A DNA stretch of 64,000 nucleotides from CAADGU01 sp964581605 (lineage in GTDB: Bacteria; Chloroflexota; Anaerolineae; Promineifilales; Promineifilaceae). Under the pieces are notes generated by a model, which was given only the letters and a program-made list of their open reading frames with translations, ran no database searches and was not told the origin of the DNA. A program made the translations under genes and the position numbers. Location of the stretch: NCBI GenBank assembly GCA_964581605.1, contig CAZOPF010000011.1, positions 16,692 to 80,691 of the forward strand, in the 5' to 3' direction. Positions 46,505 to 54,590 of this stretch are shown here, piece after piece (within the stretch, counting starts at the first letter, position 1; every line of letters begins with the position of its first letter).

Positions 46505-48208
46505 ATGGCTACCATTTTTGAACAAATTAGCGAGATGGGCCTCAAACAAGCCCTTGTGACCAAAACCGACGAAGTGGTAGAGCGCATCACCGCCGGTATG
46601 AATATCAGCGATATTCGCGGCGCACTGCGTGGCGACGAACCACGCCGCCCCAATCCGCGTCTGCGCCCCCACGCCGATGGCTTTTGGTTCCACATCCGCC
46701 CCAGCTTTTACCACACCGAAGTAACCCATATCTACCCCACTTTTCGTTTAGGCTGGCTTTCCACTTTCATGATGGTCTGGGAAACGATCACCGGCATCTT
46801 GCTGATGATTTTCTACACCCCCAGCCCACTCATTGCCTATGGCGATATGTGGAATATCCTCAGCAATGTGCCTCTGGGCCAGTTGATGCGCAATATGCAC
46901 CGTCTGGGCGCGGAAGTGATGGTATTGGTGGTGGCGTTGCACATGTTGCGCACCTTTATCACCGGCAGCTACAAAAAACCGCGCCAGTTCACTTGGGCCA
47001 CCGGTGTTATTTTGCTCACGCTCACCGCTCTCCTCAGTTTTAGCGGCTATTTGCTGCCCTGGGACCAACTGGCTTACTGGGCTTTGACCGTCTTCCTCTC
47101 TGGCGCGGAAGCTGCGCCGGCCCCTCCCCAGGTTAATCAGACCGTTCTCTTTATCTTGCAGGGTGGCCCGGCCTTGGGTGCTGGTGGGTTGTTGCGCTGG
47201 TATTTATTCCATGTCTTGCTAATGCCGCTGCTGTTGGGTGTCTTCTTCTTTGTCCACTATTACAAAGTTATTTTGCATGGCCTGTCGTTGCCGCCAGGGC
47301 GCGAAGAGATTGGTGAAGATACGGCCAAACGGGTACCCAAAGATGAACGTACCTACTTTACGCCCGATATTTTGACCAATGAATTGATGTGGACGGCGCT
47401 GTTAACCTTGTTCTTGATTGCCGGTTCGCTCTGGTTCTGGGATGCGCCGCTGGAAACCCATGCTGATCCGGTGGTAACGCCGCTGCACGTGGTGGCGCCC
47501 TGGTACCTTTCCTGGTCACAGGGCTGGCTGAAATTAGCGCCCAAAACCATTGTGGTTGGTTTTATTCCCTTGCTGCTGGTTTCATTCATCGTCATGCCTT
47601 ATTTTGAGGTGGGTAAGAGCCGCCGTTATGCTGACCGTCGCTTTGGCCTCTCTGTTTCATTCCTGTTTATCGCCTTCATGTTGGTTTCTAACTGGATGGG
47701 AACACCGGAATTCCGCGTGGAAAGTTCGCCGGAACGGGAAGTGTCTCAGGGGGTGCTGCCGCAAGAAGGCCCAAGTGTATTGAAAGGCGTACCCTACGAA
47801 TTCTTACCAGCAGGCGAAACATTTGTGCCGGGGCAGGAGGTACCAGGTAACCCGCATCTGACGCGGGCGTTGGCCGTCTTTTATAACTCTATGTACCGGC
47901 AAAGTTGCAAGCTAGGCGATGGCAACCCTGACCTGCCTTATGACTGGCATCCATGCGAAGAAGAAGTGCTGGAAAATGGCGAAGTGCGTTATGCCAATCA
48001 CTTTACAGATAATGCGATGCCCAACCCCTACGCCGAACTGCGCATCACTCAGGAACAGGACAACATGGTGAAACTCACGCTGTACTACGAAGTGGTGAAC
48101 CCACAAAATCCTGATGAGTTCCTGATCCGTTCCGATGAGGCTGTTGGTTATCGCCATGAAGATTCGTTGTATGAGGAAGAATGTCAGTTCCTGAATAAGA
48201 ACTGTTAA
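46505..48208 (+). CDS. Cytochrome b (b6-type haem spacing, fused with a C-terminal extension)
   Basis: 567 residues. Haem ligands are H132/H146 and H236/H251: spacings of 14 and 15, as in cytochrome b6. The subunit-IV-like part follows in the same chain. The usual PEWY quinol-site motif reads APWY (331-334), without the Glu. After the last membrane helix (~400) is a hydrophilic tail of ~165 residues with four Cys. It receives electrons from quinol and passes them to Rieske. Extra N-terminal ~60 residues precede the core. Confidence 0.93.
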   Translation: MATIFEQISEMGLKQALVTKTDEVVERITAGMNISDIRGALRGDEPRRPNPRLRPHADGFWFHIRPSFYHTEVTHIYPTFRLGWLSTFMMVWETITGILLMIFYTPSPLIAYGDMWNILSNVPLGQLMRNMHRLGAEVMVLVVALHMLRTFITGSYKKPRQFTWATGVILLTLTALLSFSGYLLPWDQLAYWALTVFLSGAEAAPAPPQVNQTVLFILQGGPALGAGGLLRWYLFHVLLMPLLLGVFFFVHYYKVILHGLSLPPGREEIGEDTAKRVPKDERTYFTPDILTNELMWTALLTLFLIAGSLWFWDAPLETHADPVVTPLHVVAPWYLSWSQGWLKLAPKTIVVGFIPLLLVSFIVMPYFEVGKSRRYADRRFGLSVSFLFIAFMLVSNWMGTPEFRVESSPEREVSQGVLPQEGPSVLKGVPYEFLPAGETFVPGQEVPGNPHLTRALAVFYNSMYRQSCKLGDGNPDLPYDWHPCEEEVLENGEVRYANHFTDNAMPNPYAELRITQEQDNMVKLTLYYEVVNPQNPDEFLIRSDEAVGYRHEDSLYEEECQFLNKNC

Positions 48209-48300
48209 GAACCGGTGATCGCTAATCGGTGAGCGGTAAACGGTAACATGGCCGATTACCGATTACTGATTATTGATGACCGTTTACTGAAAAACGGGGA
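48206..48300. repeat. Stutter hairpin between cytochrome b and c genes
   Basis: ATCGGTGAGCGGTAAACGG on the left is complemented by CCGATTACCGATTACTG and GACCGTTTACTG on the right. It fills the gap between the two genes. Confidence 0.75.
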
Positions 48301-48307
48301 AAGATAG

Positions 48308-49201
48308 ATGCAAGTAAAAGTTGTAATCGGAACCGTTGCTTTTATGCTGACGATGATTGTGTTGGGGTATGCGGCGCTGCGTGAACCGACGCGGTTGGAA
48401 GATTTTACGGGGGCGGCGCACGGCCGTTCCATTGAAGAAGGCGCGGAATTGTTTGCCAATAACTGTGTCACCTGCCATGGCGTAGACGGGAAGGCAGAGT
48501 CTGGCCCGGAAAGCGGCTGCCGTGATGCCCAGGGTGAACCGAACTGCCTGGGATTGCCCCTGAACAATTACTTTTTGCTCTGCGGCAATCCCCCCCGCCG
48601 TTCGATTGATTTGGGCTGGCAGGGGACCACAGAGAATTTGATCCTGAAAACAGTAGCGGCCGGCCGGGGAGCTATTATGCCCGCCTGGTTAAGTGATTTT
48701 GGCGGCCCCATGCGCCCCGATCAGGTGCAGAACGTGACCAATTATGTCTTAAACTGGGGTAGCGAAGAGTTATGTGCCGAAGAGCCAGTTACATTCCCCT
48801 GGCCGGATTTGGCGCCGGGTGGAGCTGCCGCTTTCCAGAGCATAACTGATCCGGTAGAAATTGTAGCCGGTGATGCGGAATTGGGTGCGGCCGCTTACCT
48901 GAGCTACGGTTGTAATGCCTGCCATGGCCTGCCGGATGGCAGCGCGGCGGCCACCGTTGGCCCTTCTTTGACCGATATTGCGACCAATGGCGCAGAGCGG
49001 ATTGAGGGCTTTTCGGCACAAGATTACATTTATTCATCCATTCTGGATCCCAACCTGTTTATTTCGCCGGAATGTCCGGCGGGGCCGTGTGCTACACCCA
49101 GCCTGATGCCAACGAGTTTCCCGTTGACGATCGGCCGTAACCCACAAGATATGGCGCATTTGTTGGCTTATCTGATGGGGGATGCGTATACATACCCGTA
49201 A
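48308..49201 (+). CDS. Membrane-anchored diheme cytochrome c
   Basis: 297 residues. An N-terminal membrane anchor (~5-22) is followed by two haem-binding sites: C53-x-x-C56-H57 (CVTCH) and C202-x-x-C205-H206 (CNACH). M124 (IMPAW) and M267 (LMPTS) fit the axial methionines. It is the electron acceptor of the complex with Rieske and cytochrome b. Extra Cys pairs (C71/C80/C92, C256/C261) may be disulfides. A terminator follows. Confidence 0.94.
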   Translation: MQVKVVIGTVAFMLTMIVLGYAALREPTRLEDFTGAAHGRSIEEGAELFANNCVTCHGVDGKAESGPESGCRDAQGEPNCLGLPLNNYFLLCGNPPRRSIDLGWQGTTENLILKTVAAGRGAIMPAWLSDFGGPMRPDQVQNVTNYVLNWGSEELCAEEPVTFPWPDLAPGGAAAFQSITDPVEIVAGDAELGAAAYLSYGCNACHGLPDGSAAATVGPSLTDIATNGAERIEGFSAQDYIYSSILDPNLFISPECPAGPCATPSLMPTSFPLTIGRNPQDMAHLLAYLMGDAYTYP

Positions 49202-49236
49202 TCGGTAAACGGTCATCAGTAATCAGTAAAGAGAAG

Positions 49237-49260
49237 GCCCGGCATTTGCCGGGCTTTTTA
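49237..49260 (+). terminator. Rho-independent terminator of the cytochrome operon
   Basis: GCCCGGCA and TGCCGGGC form a perfect 8-bp stem with a 2-base loop and TTTTT after it, 36 bases past the stop. A short stutter word (TAATCGGTAAACGGTCATC) precedes it. Confidence 0.9.
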
Positions 49261-49330
49261 TTTGGTCAGATTTGTTTTATACTACTGCATACCAAAGGTT
49301 ATACTTATAAGGGGAAGAATGGTATGAATT

Positions 49331-49585
49331 ATGGCTAATACAAAAACAGCTATCTCCTTGCAAGAATCACTATTTGAACAAGTAGATGAGATCGCCCGTG
49401 AATTGAATATCTCCCGCAGTCACTTTTTTACACTGGCGGCCGAAGCTTTTATTGAGCAGTACCAGAATCAAAAATTGCTGGATGCCATCAATGAAGCGTA
49501 CAAAGATGGCCCGGATCCGGCGGAGCAGGAGTTTTTAGTTCAATTACGTCCCCACTATCGCCGGTTATTGGAGGCGGAATGGTAA
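49331..49585 (+). CDS. Ribbon-helix-helix antitoxin (MazE/CopG-like)
   Basis: 84 residues. TKTAISLQESLFEQVDEIARELNISRSHFFTLAAEAFI is a ribbon-helix-helix DNA-binding domain; the C-terminal part (~55-84) would bind the toxin. It overlaps the toxin gene by seven bases, which is typical for these pairs. It should neutralise the toxin and repress the operon. Confidence 0.9.
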   Translation: MANTKTAISLQESLFEQVDEIARELNISRSHFFTLAAEAFIEQYQNQKLLDAINEAYKDGPDPAEQEFLVQLRPHYRRLLEAEW

Positions 49586-49932
49586 TCCGGCAAGGGGATG
49601 TTTTTTGGGTAGAACTCGGGGATCCGGCGGGATCAGCGCCAGGATTTGTGCGGCCGATGGTGGTTATTCAGAACAACGTTTTTAACCAAAGCCGGATCAA
49701 TACGGTGCTAGTTTGTGCGCTTACCTCCAATTTGCAACAAGCCAATTCTCCAGCTAATGTATTGTTGAATCAAGGTGAGGCCAATTTGCCGAAACAAAGT
49801 GTGGTCAATGTTTCCCAAATTATTACCGTAGACAAAATTCAACTGGTGGAGAAAATCGGTTCGCTTTCCACTCGTCGTATTCAGGAAGTGCTTGTTGGCC
49901 TTGATTTACTGATCACACCACGGGATGTTTAG
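49579..49932 (+). CDS. MazF/PemK-family toxin
   Basis: 117 residues. RQGDVFWVELGDPAGSAPGFVRPMVVIQNNVFNQ, then NTVLVCALTSN, and VNVSQIITVDK are the PemK/MazF pattern. It is predicted to cut single-stranded mRNA at a short motif. The start overlaps the antitoxin stop. Just two bases after its own stop comes the helicase-like gene, so all three may be one unit. Confidence 0.92.
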   Translation: MVIRQGDVFWVELGDPAGSAPGFVRPMVVIQNNVFNQSRINTVLVCALTSNLQQANSPANVLLNQGEANLPKQSVVNVSQIITVDKIQLVEKIGSLSTRRIQEVLVGLDLLITPRDV

Positions 49933-49934
49933 CC

Positions 49935-51989
49935 TTGATAGAACTAACAGTTATGCAACAAGAAGCGATAGCCGCCATGCAGACCAGTTTTTTGCTGGGC
50001 GCGGCGGGCACGGGCAAGACGACGGCTTTGCAGCAGCGGTTGATCCGGCTGTTGACTATGGGGGAACCGGCCTATACGATTTTGGTGATGGTGGCGGAGC
50101 CGGACCATGCTAACCCGTACCTGGATACCGTGCATCAATCAGGGCTGGGGCCGTATGCCGACCTGAAAATTACGACCTATAACCAGATGGCGCAGGAGAT
50201 GGTGGAGTTGTTTTGGCCGTTGGTGGCACGGCCGTCGGGCTTCACCACCCCGTATCGTCCGCCCACTTTTCTCAGCTATGACCTGGCGCAACTGCTGATG
50301 TGGCACGTCATTACGCCCATGCTGCACGAGGGGGCGTTTGCTGATTTACGCCTACGGCCGCAGCAAATTGTCAGCCAACTTTTGGATACACTCAACCGGG
50401 CGGCGTTGAATGGCCTGAGCCTGGAAGAGGCCATTGAACGACAAAAACGCACCTGGACGGGAGAGCCAGAGCGGCTGCTGCATCTGGATGACGCGGCCAA
50501 AGCCGCCCGTACTTTTCGCCAATCATGCCGGGACAATGGTTTACTAGACCTGTCGCTGGCGGTGCGGGTGTTTGACACACAACTGGTGCATCACGAGGTG
50601 TTCAAGAACTACTTTCGGGAGCGGTATCGCCATCTGATTGTGGATAACATGGAGGAGCAGACGCCCGCCGGGCAGAATTTTGTGAGCGAATTGATGGGTG
50701 TGACGCAGACAACGGCCGTCGCCTACGATGGCGGTGGCGGTTACAAACGTTTCCTGGCGGCCGACCCCGACGGGGCGCGCCGATTTTATCAGCGTAGTGT
50801 GTACCAGTTTCAATTCAGCGACAGTTTCACTACCACGCCCGGGTTGGAAAATGTGGCGAATCTCGTGGAGAACTTTTTGTTGTTTACAGACAAACCAACG
50901 GCGTTGGCAAAAGAGGTGATCAGTGGGGTGGTGTACGGCCGTTACCGCCGCGAAATGGTGCAAAACATGGCCCGTTTCCTGCCCGAATTGATGGCCGAAC
51001 GGGGACTCGTTCCCGCCGACATCGCCATCATCACCCCGTACCTGGATGGGGCGCTGCGTTACCTGCTTGGCAACGCCCTGAAAGAAGCCGGGCTGCCCTA
51101 CCGCGAACTACGCCGCCGTTCCAGCCCACGTGACGAGCCACGTGTGCGCGCCTGGCTCACCTGGCTGGCGCTGGCCCATCCCGATTGGGACGTGCATCCA
51201 TCTGCCTATGACGTGGCCGAAGCGCTCACCCTCACCTTGCATGGGTTTGATCCCGCCCGCGCCGAACTGCTCACCGAACGGCTCTACCGCCCCGATGTGC
51301 CCGACTTGCTGCCCATCAGCGAACTGCCGCCGCGCCTGGTGGAGCGGGTTGGCTTTGATCTGGTGGGATTGGTTGAAGAATTACGCCTGTGGTTGGAAGC
51401 GGTAGACGCTAATTTGCCTTTAGATCACAGTTTGCATGACTTGTTCCAACTGCTATCGCAAAAACGTTTCCAGCCAGAGCCGGATATGGCGGGCGCGGCC
51501 GTGTGCGACTGGCTGGTGAAAGCGGCCACGCGCCTGCGCCAATCGGCTGAGGCGATAGGTTTCAAGACATCGGCGGAAATTGGCGCGGCTTTTATTGACG
51601 GCATCAACAATGGGTTGGTGACGGCCAATCCGCCTGACCTGGGCGACCCGCCCGACCCGGACGGCATCACCGTTTCCACGATGTATGGCTATTTGCTGGC
51701 GGGCGGCCCGGTGCGGGTGCAGGTGTGGCTGGAAACGGCCGCCACTGGCTGGTGGGACATCCCCAACCAACCCCTGAGCAACGCCTTTGTGCTGGCGCAG
51801 AGTTATGATGTGTCACGGCCGTGGACGGTGGAAGAAGATTACCGGATTCGCAATGAACTGCTGGCCCGCCTTATTCGCGGCCTCACTGCTCGCTGCGCCG
51901 AAAGCGTGGTGCTGGCCACCAGCGACCTGGATCGGCGTGGTGTGCGCCAGGACGGCCCCCTCTGGCGGGCTTTACAGCCGGTTCGGTAA
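49935..51989 (+). CDS. UvrD-like SF1 helicase with degenerate motifs
   Basis: 684 residues. The Q motif and Walker A are clear: IELTVMQQEAI, GAAGTGKTTALQQRL (22-29 core). The Walker B position reads LIVDNMEEQTP rather than DEFQD. A motif-IV-like PADIAIITPYLDGALRYLL is present. The motif V region (GITVSTMYGYLLAGGPVRVQ) is altered. It is shorter than Rep/UvrD and the middle is not recognisable. The TTG at 49935 is the start because IELT...Q is conserved. It is two bases past the toxin stop. Confidence 0.8.
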   Translation: MIELTVMQQEAIAAMQTSFLLGAAGTGKTTALQQRLIRLLTMGEPAYTILVMVAEPDHANPYLDTVHQSGLGPYADLKITTYNQMAQEMVELFWPLVARPSGFTTPYRPPTFLSYDLAQLLMWHVITPMLHEGAFADLRLRPQQIVSQLLDTLNRAALNGLSLEEAIERQKRTWTGEPERLLHLDDAAKAARTFRQSCRDNGLLDLSLAVRVFDTQLVHHEVFKNYFRERYRHLIVDNMEEQTPAGQNFVSELMGVTQTTAVAYDGGGGYKRFLAADPDGARRFYQRSVYQFQFSDSFTTTPGLENVANLVENFLLFTDKPTALAKEVISGVVYGRYRREMVQNMARFLPELMAERGLVPADIAIITPYLDGALRYLLGNALKEAGLPYRELRRRSSPRDEPRVRAWLTWLALAHPDWDVHPSAYDVAEALTLTLHGFDPARAELLTERLYRPDVPDLLPISELPPRLVERVGFDLVGLVEELRLWLEAVDANLPLDHSLHDLFQLLSQKRFQPEPDMAGAAVCDWLVKAATRLRQSAEAIGFKTSAEIGAAFIDGINNGLVTANPPDLGDPPDPDGITVSTMYGYLLAGGPVRVQVWLETAATGWWDIPNQPLSNAFVLAQSYDVSRPWTVEEDYRIRNELLARLIRGLTARCAESVVLATSDLDRRGVRQDGPLWRALQPVR

Positions 51990-52070
51990 ACCTCATTATA
52001 ATTTTGTGTTATGAATATCTATTTTGCGCCAACCCTGACATGCCGACGAAGATCAATCTCCATGAGGCAC

Positions 52071-52101
52071 AAAAAACGGCCGTTACCTGGATAACGGCCG
52101 T
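52071..52101 (-). terminator. Hairpin made of two ACGGCCGT palindromes
   Basis: ACGGCCGTTA and TAACGGCCGT form a perfect 10-bp stem with a 6-base loop. On the minus strand it ends in TTTTTT, so it would stop antisense transcripts. Otherwise 51990-52283 shows only the leader of the small-protein gene. Confidence 0.5.
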
Positions 52102-52283
52102 GTCTGTTATCAATCAACCGTCAATGGTGGCAGGCTTCCCAACACTGGCAAAAAAGTGTTAGCCAGGTCGCTGCCCTCTGTTGGATAAAGGGGTGGCAAG
52201 GCATAGATCATTACTGGAATATGCCCGTGACTTTGTGTTATACTCCCGCCGCATTTTTTTTTGATTTCAAGGAGAGTTTTTTG

Positions 52284-52463
52284 ATGGCTAAAAATAGAAA
52301 ACGGCGCGAGCCACCTAAGCAGATGCCCAAACGCTCTGTGCATGACCGCATCTACAATCGCAAACGATCCAAAGCTGAAATAGTCATGATCGTGTTTGGT
52401 ATTGTGATTGCCCTCAGCATGATTTTATCATTGGTCGTGAGCCTGGGCGGTAATGCTTTCTAA
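52284..52463 (+). CDS. Small single-pass membrane protein
   Basis: 59 residues. The N-terminal half is very basic (MAKNRKRREPPKQMPKRSV), followed by one membrane helix (VMIVFGIVIALSMILSLVVSLG). AAGGAG is about 9 bases before the ATG at 52284. Its stop codon lies in copy C of the dispersed element. The function is unknown. Confidence 0.75.
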   Translation: MAKNRKRREPPKQMPKRSVHDRIYNRKRSKAEIVMIVFGIVIALSMILSLVVSLGGNAF

Positions 52464-52565
52464 GTGATCGTTTGCAAATAAGTTAGCGATTGGGTAATTA
52501 AGTAATTAAGTAATTGAAGCGGCTAATTACCACATTACTCAATTACATAATGACTGCACGGTTAC
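52460..52565 (+). repeat. Dispersed 106-bp element, copy C
   Basis: Same sequence as the other copies with a few changes: CTAAGTGATCGTTTGCAAAT left, TGCACGGTTAC right. It fills the convergent gap exactly. The stop codon of the small membrane protein (52461-52463) and that of the RidA gene (52562-52564) both belong to the element. Confidence 0.92.
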
Positions 52566-52954
52566 GAAGGGGCACAAACCGCATCTGCTTCAATTTCCAC
52601 CAGTAGATCGGGGGAGATGAGCCGGTTCACTTCCACCATGGTCGCGGCCGGGCGGATGGTTGCAAAAAATTCACCATGCGCCCGGCCAACTTCCTGCCAA
52701 TCCCCAATTTGGGTCACAAACATCCGGGTCCGTACCACGTCGTTCAGGCTGGCGCCCGCCTCTTTTAACGCCCGCTCAATCTTCTGCAAAATGTAGCGGG
52801 TCTGGCCGTAAGGGTCGCCAGGGCATACCGTCTGGCCGTTTTCGTCTACGGCCGTAGTGCCTGCCACCACCACCCATGGCCCCACCCGCACGGCCCGCGA
52901 ATACCCTACCGTCCCTTCCCACGGCGCGCCGCTGGAAATGTTTTGTCGTTCCAT
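52562..52954 (-). CDS. RidA/YjgF family protein
   Basis: 130 residues with the RidA core: AVRVGPWVVVAGTTAVDENG, VVRTRMFVTQIGDWQEVGRAHGEFF, and PAATMVEVNRLISPDLLVEIEADAV. The Arg of RTRMFV and the Glu near the end fit the active site for imine hydrolysis. The family removes reactive enamine intermediates, though this subgroup may differ. It is the third gene of a tetR-DUF2877-ridA operon. Confidence 0.92.
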   Translation of the reverse strand: MERQNISSGAPWEGTVGYSRAVRVGPWVVVAGTTAVDENGQTVCPGDPYGQTRYILQKIERALKEAGASLNDVVRTRMFVTQIGDWQEVGRAHGEFFATIRPAATMVEVNRLISPDLLVEIEADAVCAPS

Positions 52955-52987
52955 CTTTTTCTCTTTGCTCCTTATTGCCTCTTTGCA

Positions 52988-53815
52988 TCAAAATAAACTC
53001 ACAACGGCCGTAAACCCCCACAACGCATCCGCCCCCGAACTATGCCCCGTCTCCAAAATTCGCCCTACCGTCTCCTCCCACTGATTACCGTTTACCGATA
53101 ACCGATGACCCAGCTCATGCCACACCGCACCGGCCTCACCCCTCTCTGCCGCCCGCAGCCAGGCCGCCGAAAGGGTGGTGGTGCGGGGCACGGCCCCATG
53201 GGCAGGCTCAGGGCAAGCTGCCTCGACTATCGCATTTACTGACGGCCGTACCACCTCTGCCGCTCTAGTTGCCCACAGCCCATACATCACCCCCAGCAAT
53301 ACATCATCCCCGGCGGGCGTCAGCCCTGGCCCTAGCCCCGCTAATTGGGCCACGCCTGTCTGGATAACGGCCGTGTCTCCTGCCCGAATTCCCACCAACA
53401 ACCGATCTAATCCTGCCTGTAGTAGCGGTTGCCACACGGCCGTGTCCAGCCCCAGTTGTGTTCGGTAGTGCTGCACGATTGTCTGCATATGCGGGATGTG
53501 GGGTTGCCAGACGGCCGTGTGCGCCCGCAGCCGCTCCCAATTCACACGCGGCTCCCAGCGCAATGCCTGGTTCATATCTATCTGCCACTCCCCTATTTCC
53601 AGGCTGTCAGGATAAACAACAGCGATCCAATCTTTGAGGACGATATGGAACGGGCCGGCTCCAATTTGTTCAGAGACTATAGAAAGGACACGGCCGTGTT
53701 CATTCACCAGATTACAGGCATGGTCAAACAGATGCAGTATCCGTGCCTGCCGCGTCGTTGCCAGCCATTCCCAGGCGGCCGGCGCGGCCAGTTTTGCCCG
53801 GATGACCTGGTTCAA
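52988..53815 (-). CDS. DUF2877 family protein
   Basis: 275 residues. The diagnostic parts are GLGPGLTPAGDDVLLGVMYGL, TTTLSAAWLRAAERGEAG and ETGHSSGADALWGF. The family is linked to carboxylate or purine-related catabolism operons elsewhere; its reaction is unknown. The start is a TTG at 53815 preceded by GGAGGGAGC and overlapping the TetR stop by four bases. A stutter word at 53078-53115 is translated as HRLSVNGNQW. Confidence 0.85.
   Translation of the reverse strand: MNQVIRAKLAAPAAWEWLATTRQARILHLFDHACNLVNEHGRVLSIVSEQIGAGPFHIVLKDWIAVVYPDSLEIGEWQIDMNQALRWEPRVNWERLRAHTAVWQPHIPHMQTIVQHYRTQLGLDTAVWQPLLQAGLDRLLVGIRAGDTAVIQTGVAQLAGLGPGLTPAGDDVLLGVMYGLWATRAAEVVRPSVNAIVEAACPEPAHGAVPRTTTLSAAWLRAAERGEAGAVWHELGHRLSVNGNQWEETVGRILETGHSSGADALWGFTAVVSLF
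53078..53115. repeat. Stutter word inside the DUF2877 gene
   Basis: CTGATTACCGTTTACCGATA and ACCGATGACCC are the same words as in the intergenic elements at 48206 and 29390. The frame is kept. Confidence 0.65.
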
Positions 53816-54405
53816 TTTGCTCCCTCCACCTCAGCCAGCACCGGCACAAAGCCCACCATACAAAGCTGCTGGATAGTCTCCGCCATATAGGTGGGTGAAT
53901 AGGGCATATCCTGTTCCAGCCACCAGCCAATGAGCGCAAACAACGCCCCGGCAAAATGCCGCGCCAGGATCGCATGGGGTATGGGCAGCCCATCTTCGCC
54001 AAAAGCTGCCTGTAGCTCCTCTTCATCCACCTGGGAAATATAAGCCAAAACGCGGTACATCACGTAGCCTTGCCCTTGAGGTCCCAACAGCACTTTGAAC
54101 AAGGCCGCATTTTCGGCCGCATATTCAAAAATAATGCGAATCGTAGCCGGATTTTCCCATAGGGGACGGCCGTTCTTCTCTGCTTCCATTTGCGCCACCA
54201 GGGCATCAAATTGGCTCTCCAGACTATCCATCAATAGCTCTTCTTTGTTAGCGTAATGCAGATAAAAGGTAGCCCGGTTCAAATCAGCCTGGTCGGTAAT
54301 TTCTTGAATGGTGATGGTTTCATACGGTTTGGTCACAATCAGGTCACGTAATGCCTGGCCCAGCAGCGTGCGGGTACGGCGAATGCGGCGGTCTACTTTT
54401 TCCAT
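53812..54405 (-). CDS. TetR family transcriptional regulator
   Basis: 197 residues. RRTRTLLGQALRDLIVTKPYETITIQEITDQADLNRATFYLHYANKEEL is the helix-turn-helix domain; the C-terminal half is an all-alpha ligand domain. The ATG at 54405 has GAGGA before it; a longer frame to 54525 crosses the hairpin and operator and was rejected. It is divergent from the P450 gene, and a 36-bp dyad at the P450 promoter is the likely operator. Confidence 0.9.
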   Translation of the reverse strand: MEKVDRRIRRTRTLLGQALRDLIVTKPYETITIQEITDQADLNRATFYLHYANKEELLMDSLESQFDALVAQMEAEKNGRPLWENPATIRIIFEYAAENAALFKVLLGPQGQGYVMYRVLAYISQVDEEELQAAFGEDGLPIPHAILARHFAGALFALIGWWLEQDMPYSPTYMAETIQQLCMVGFVPVLAEVEGAN

Positions 54406-54419
54406 GATGTTTCCTCTAA

Positions 54420-54452
54420 AGACCCGAGGGGTTTCAAAAACCCTTCGGGTCT
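54420..54452. repeat. 15-bp hairpin before the TetR gene
   Basis: AGACCCGAGGGGTTT and AAACCCTTCGGGTCT pair with one G-T wobble around a 3-base loop. It is the twin of the hairpin at 17034 and lies just before this gene's ribosome-binding site. Confidence 0.85.
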
Positions 54453-54502
54453 TGTCTTTTTCAACACGTGTCGAGTTTGCAACAGACCGGAAAAATTCCC
54501 GG

Positions 54503-54531
54503 TTGACACATACAACGATTCGCATTATTTT
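54503..54531 (+). promoter_or_regulatory. Promoter of the P450 gene
   Basis: TTGACA, a 17-base spacer and TATTTT. The predicted start of transcription falls in the dyad at 54532-54567. Confidence 0.6.
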
Positions 54532-54567
54532 ATTGACGATTCATTGATAAATCAACACTCTGTCAAT
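54532..54567. promoter_or_regulatory. Nested dyad, predicted TetR operator
   Basis: ATTGAC/GTCAAT outside and TTGAT/ATCAA inside share one centre (54549/54550), with 6-base spacers on each side. It lies just downstream of the P450 -10 box. Confidence 0.6.
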
Positions 54568-54590
54568 TATCTCTAAAAGGAGTAAATCGT

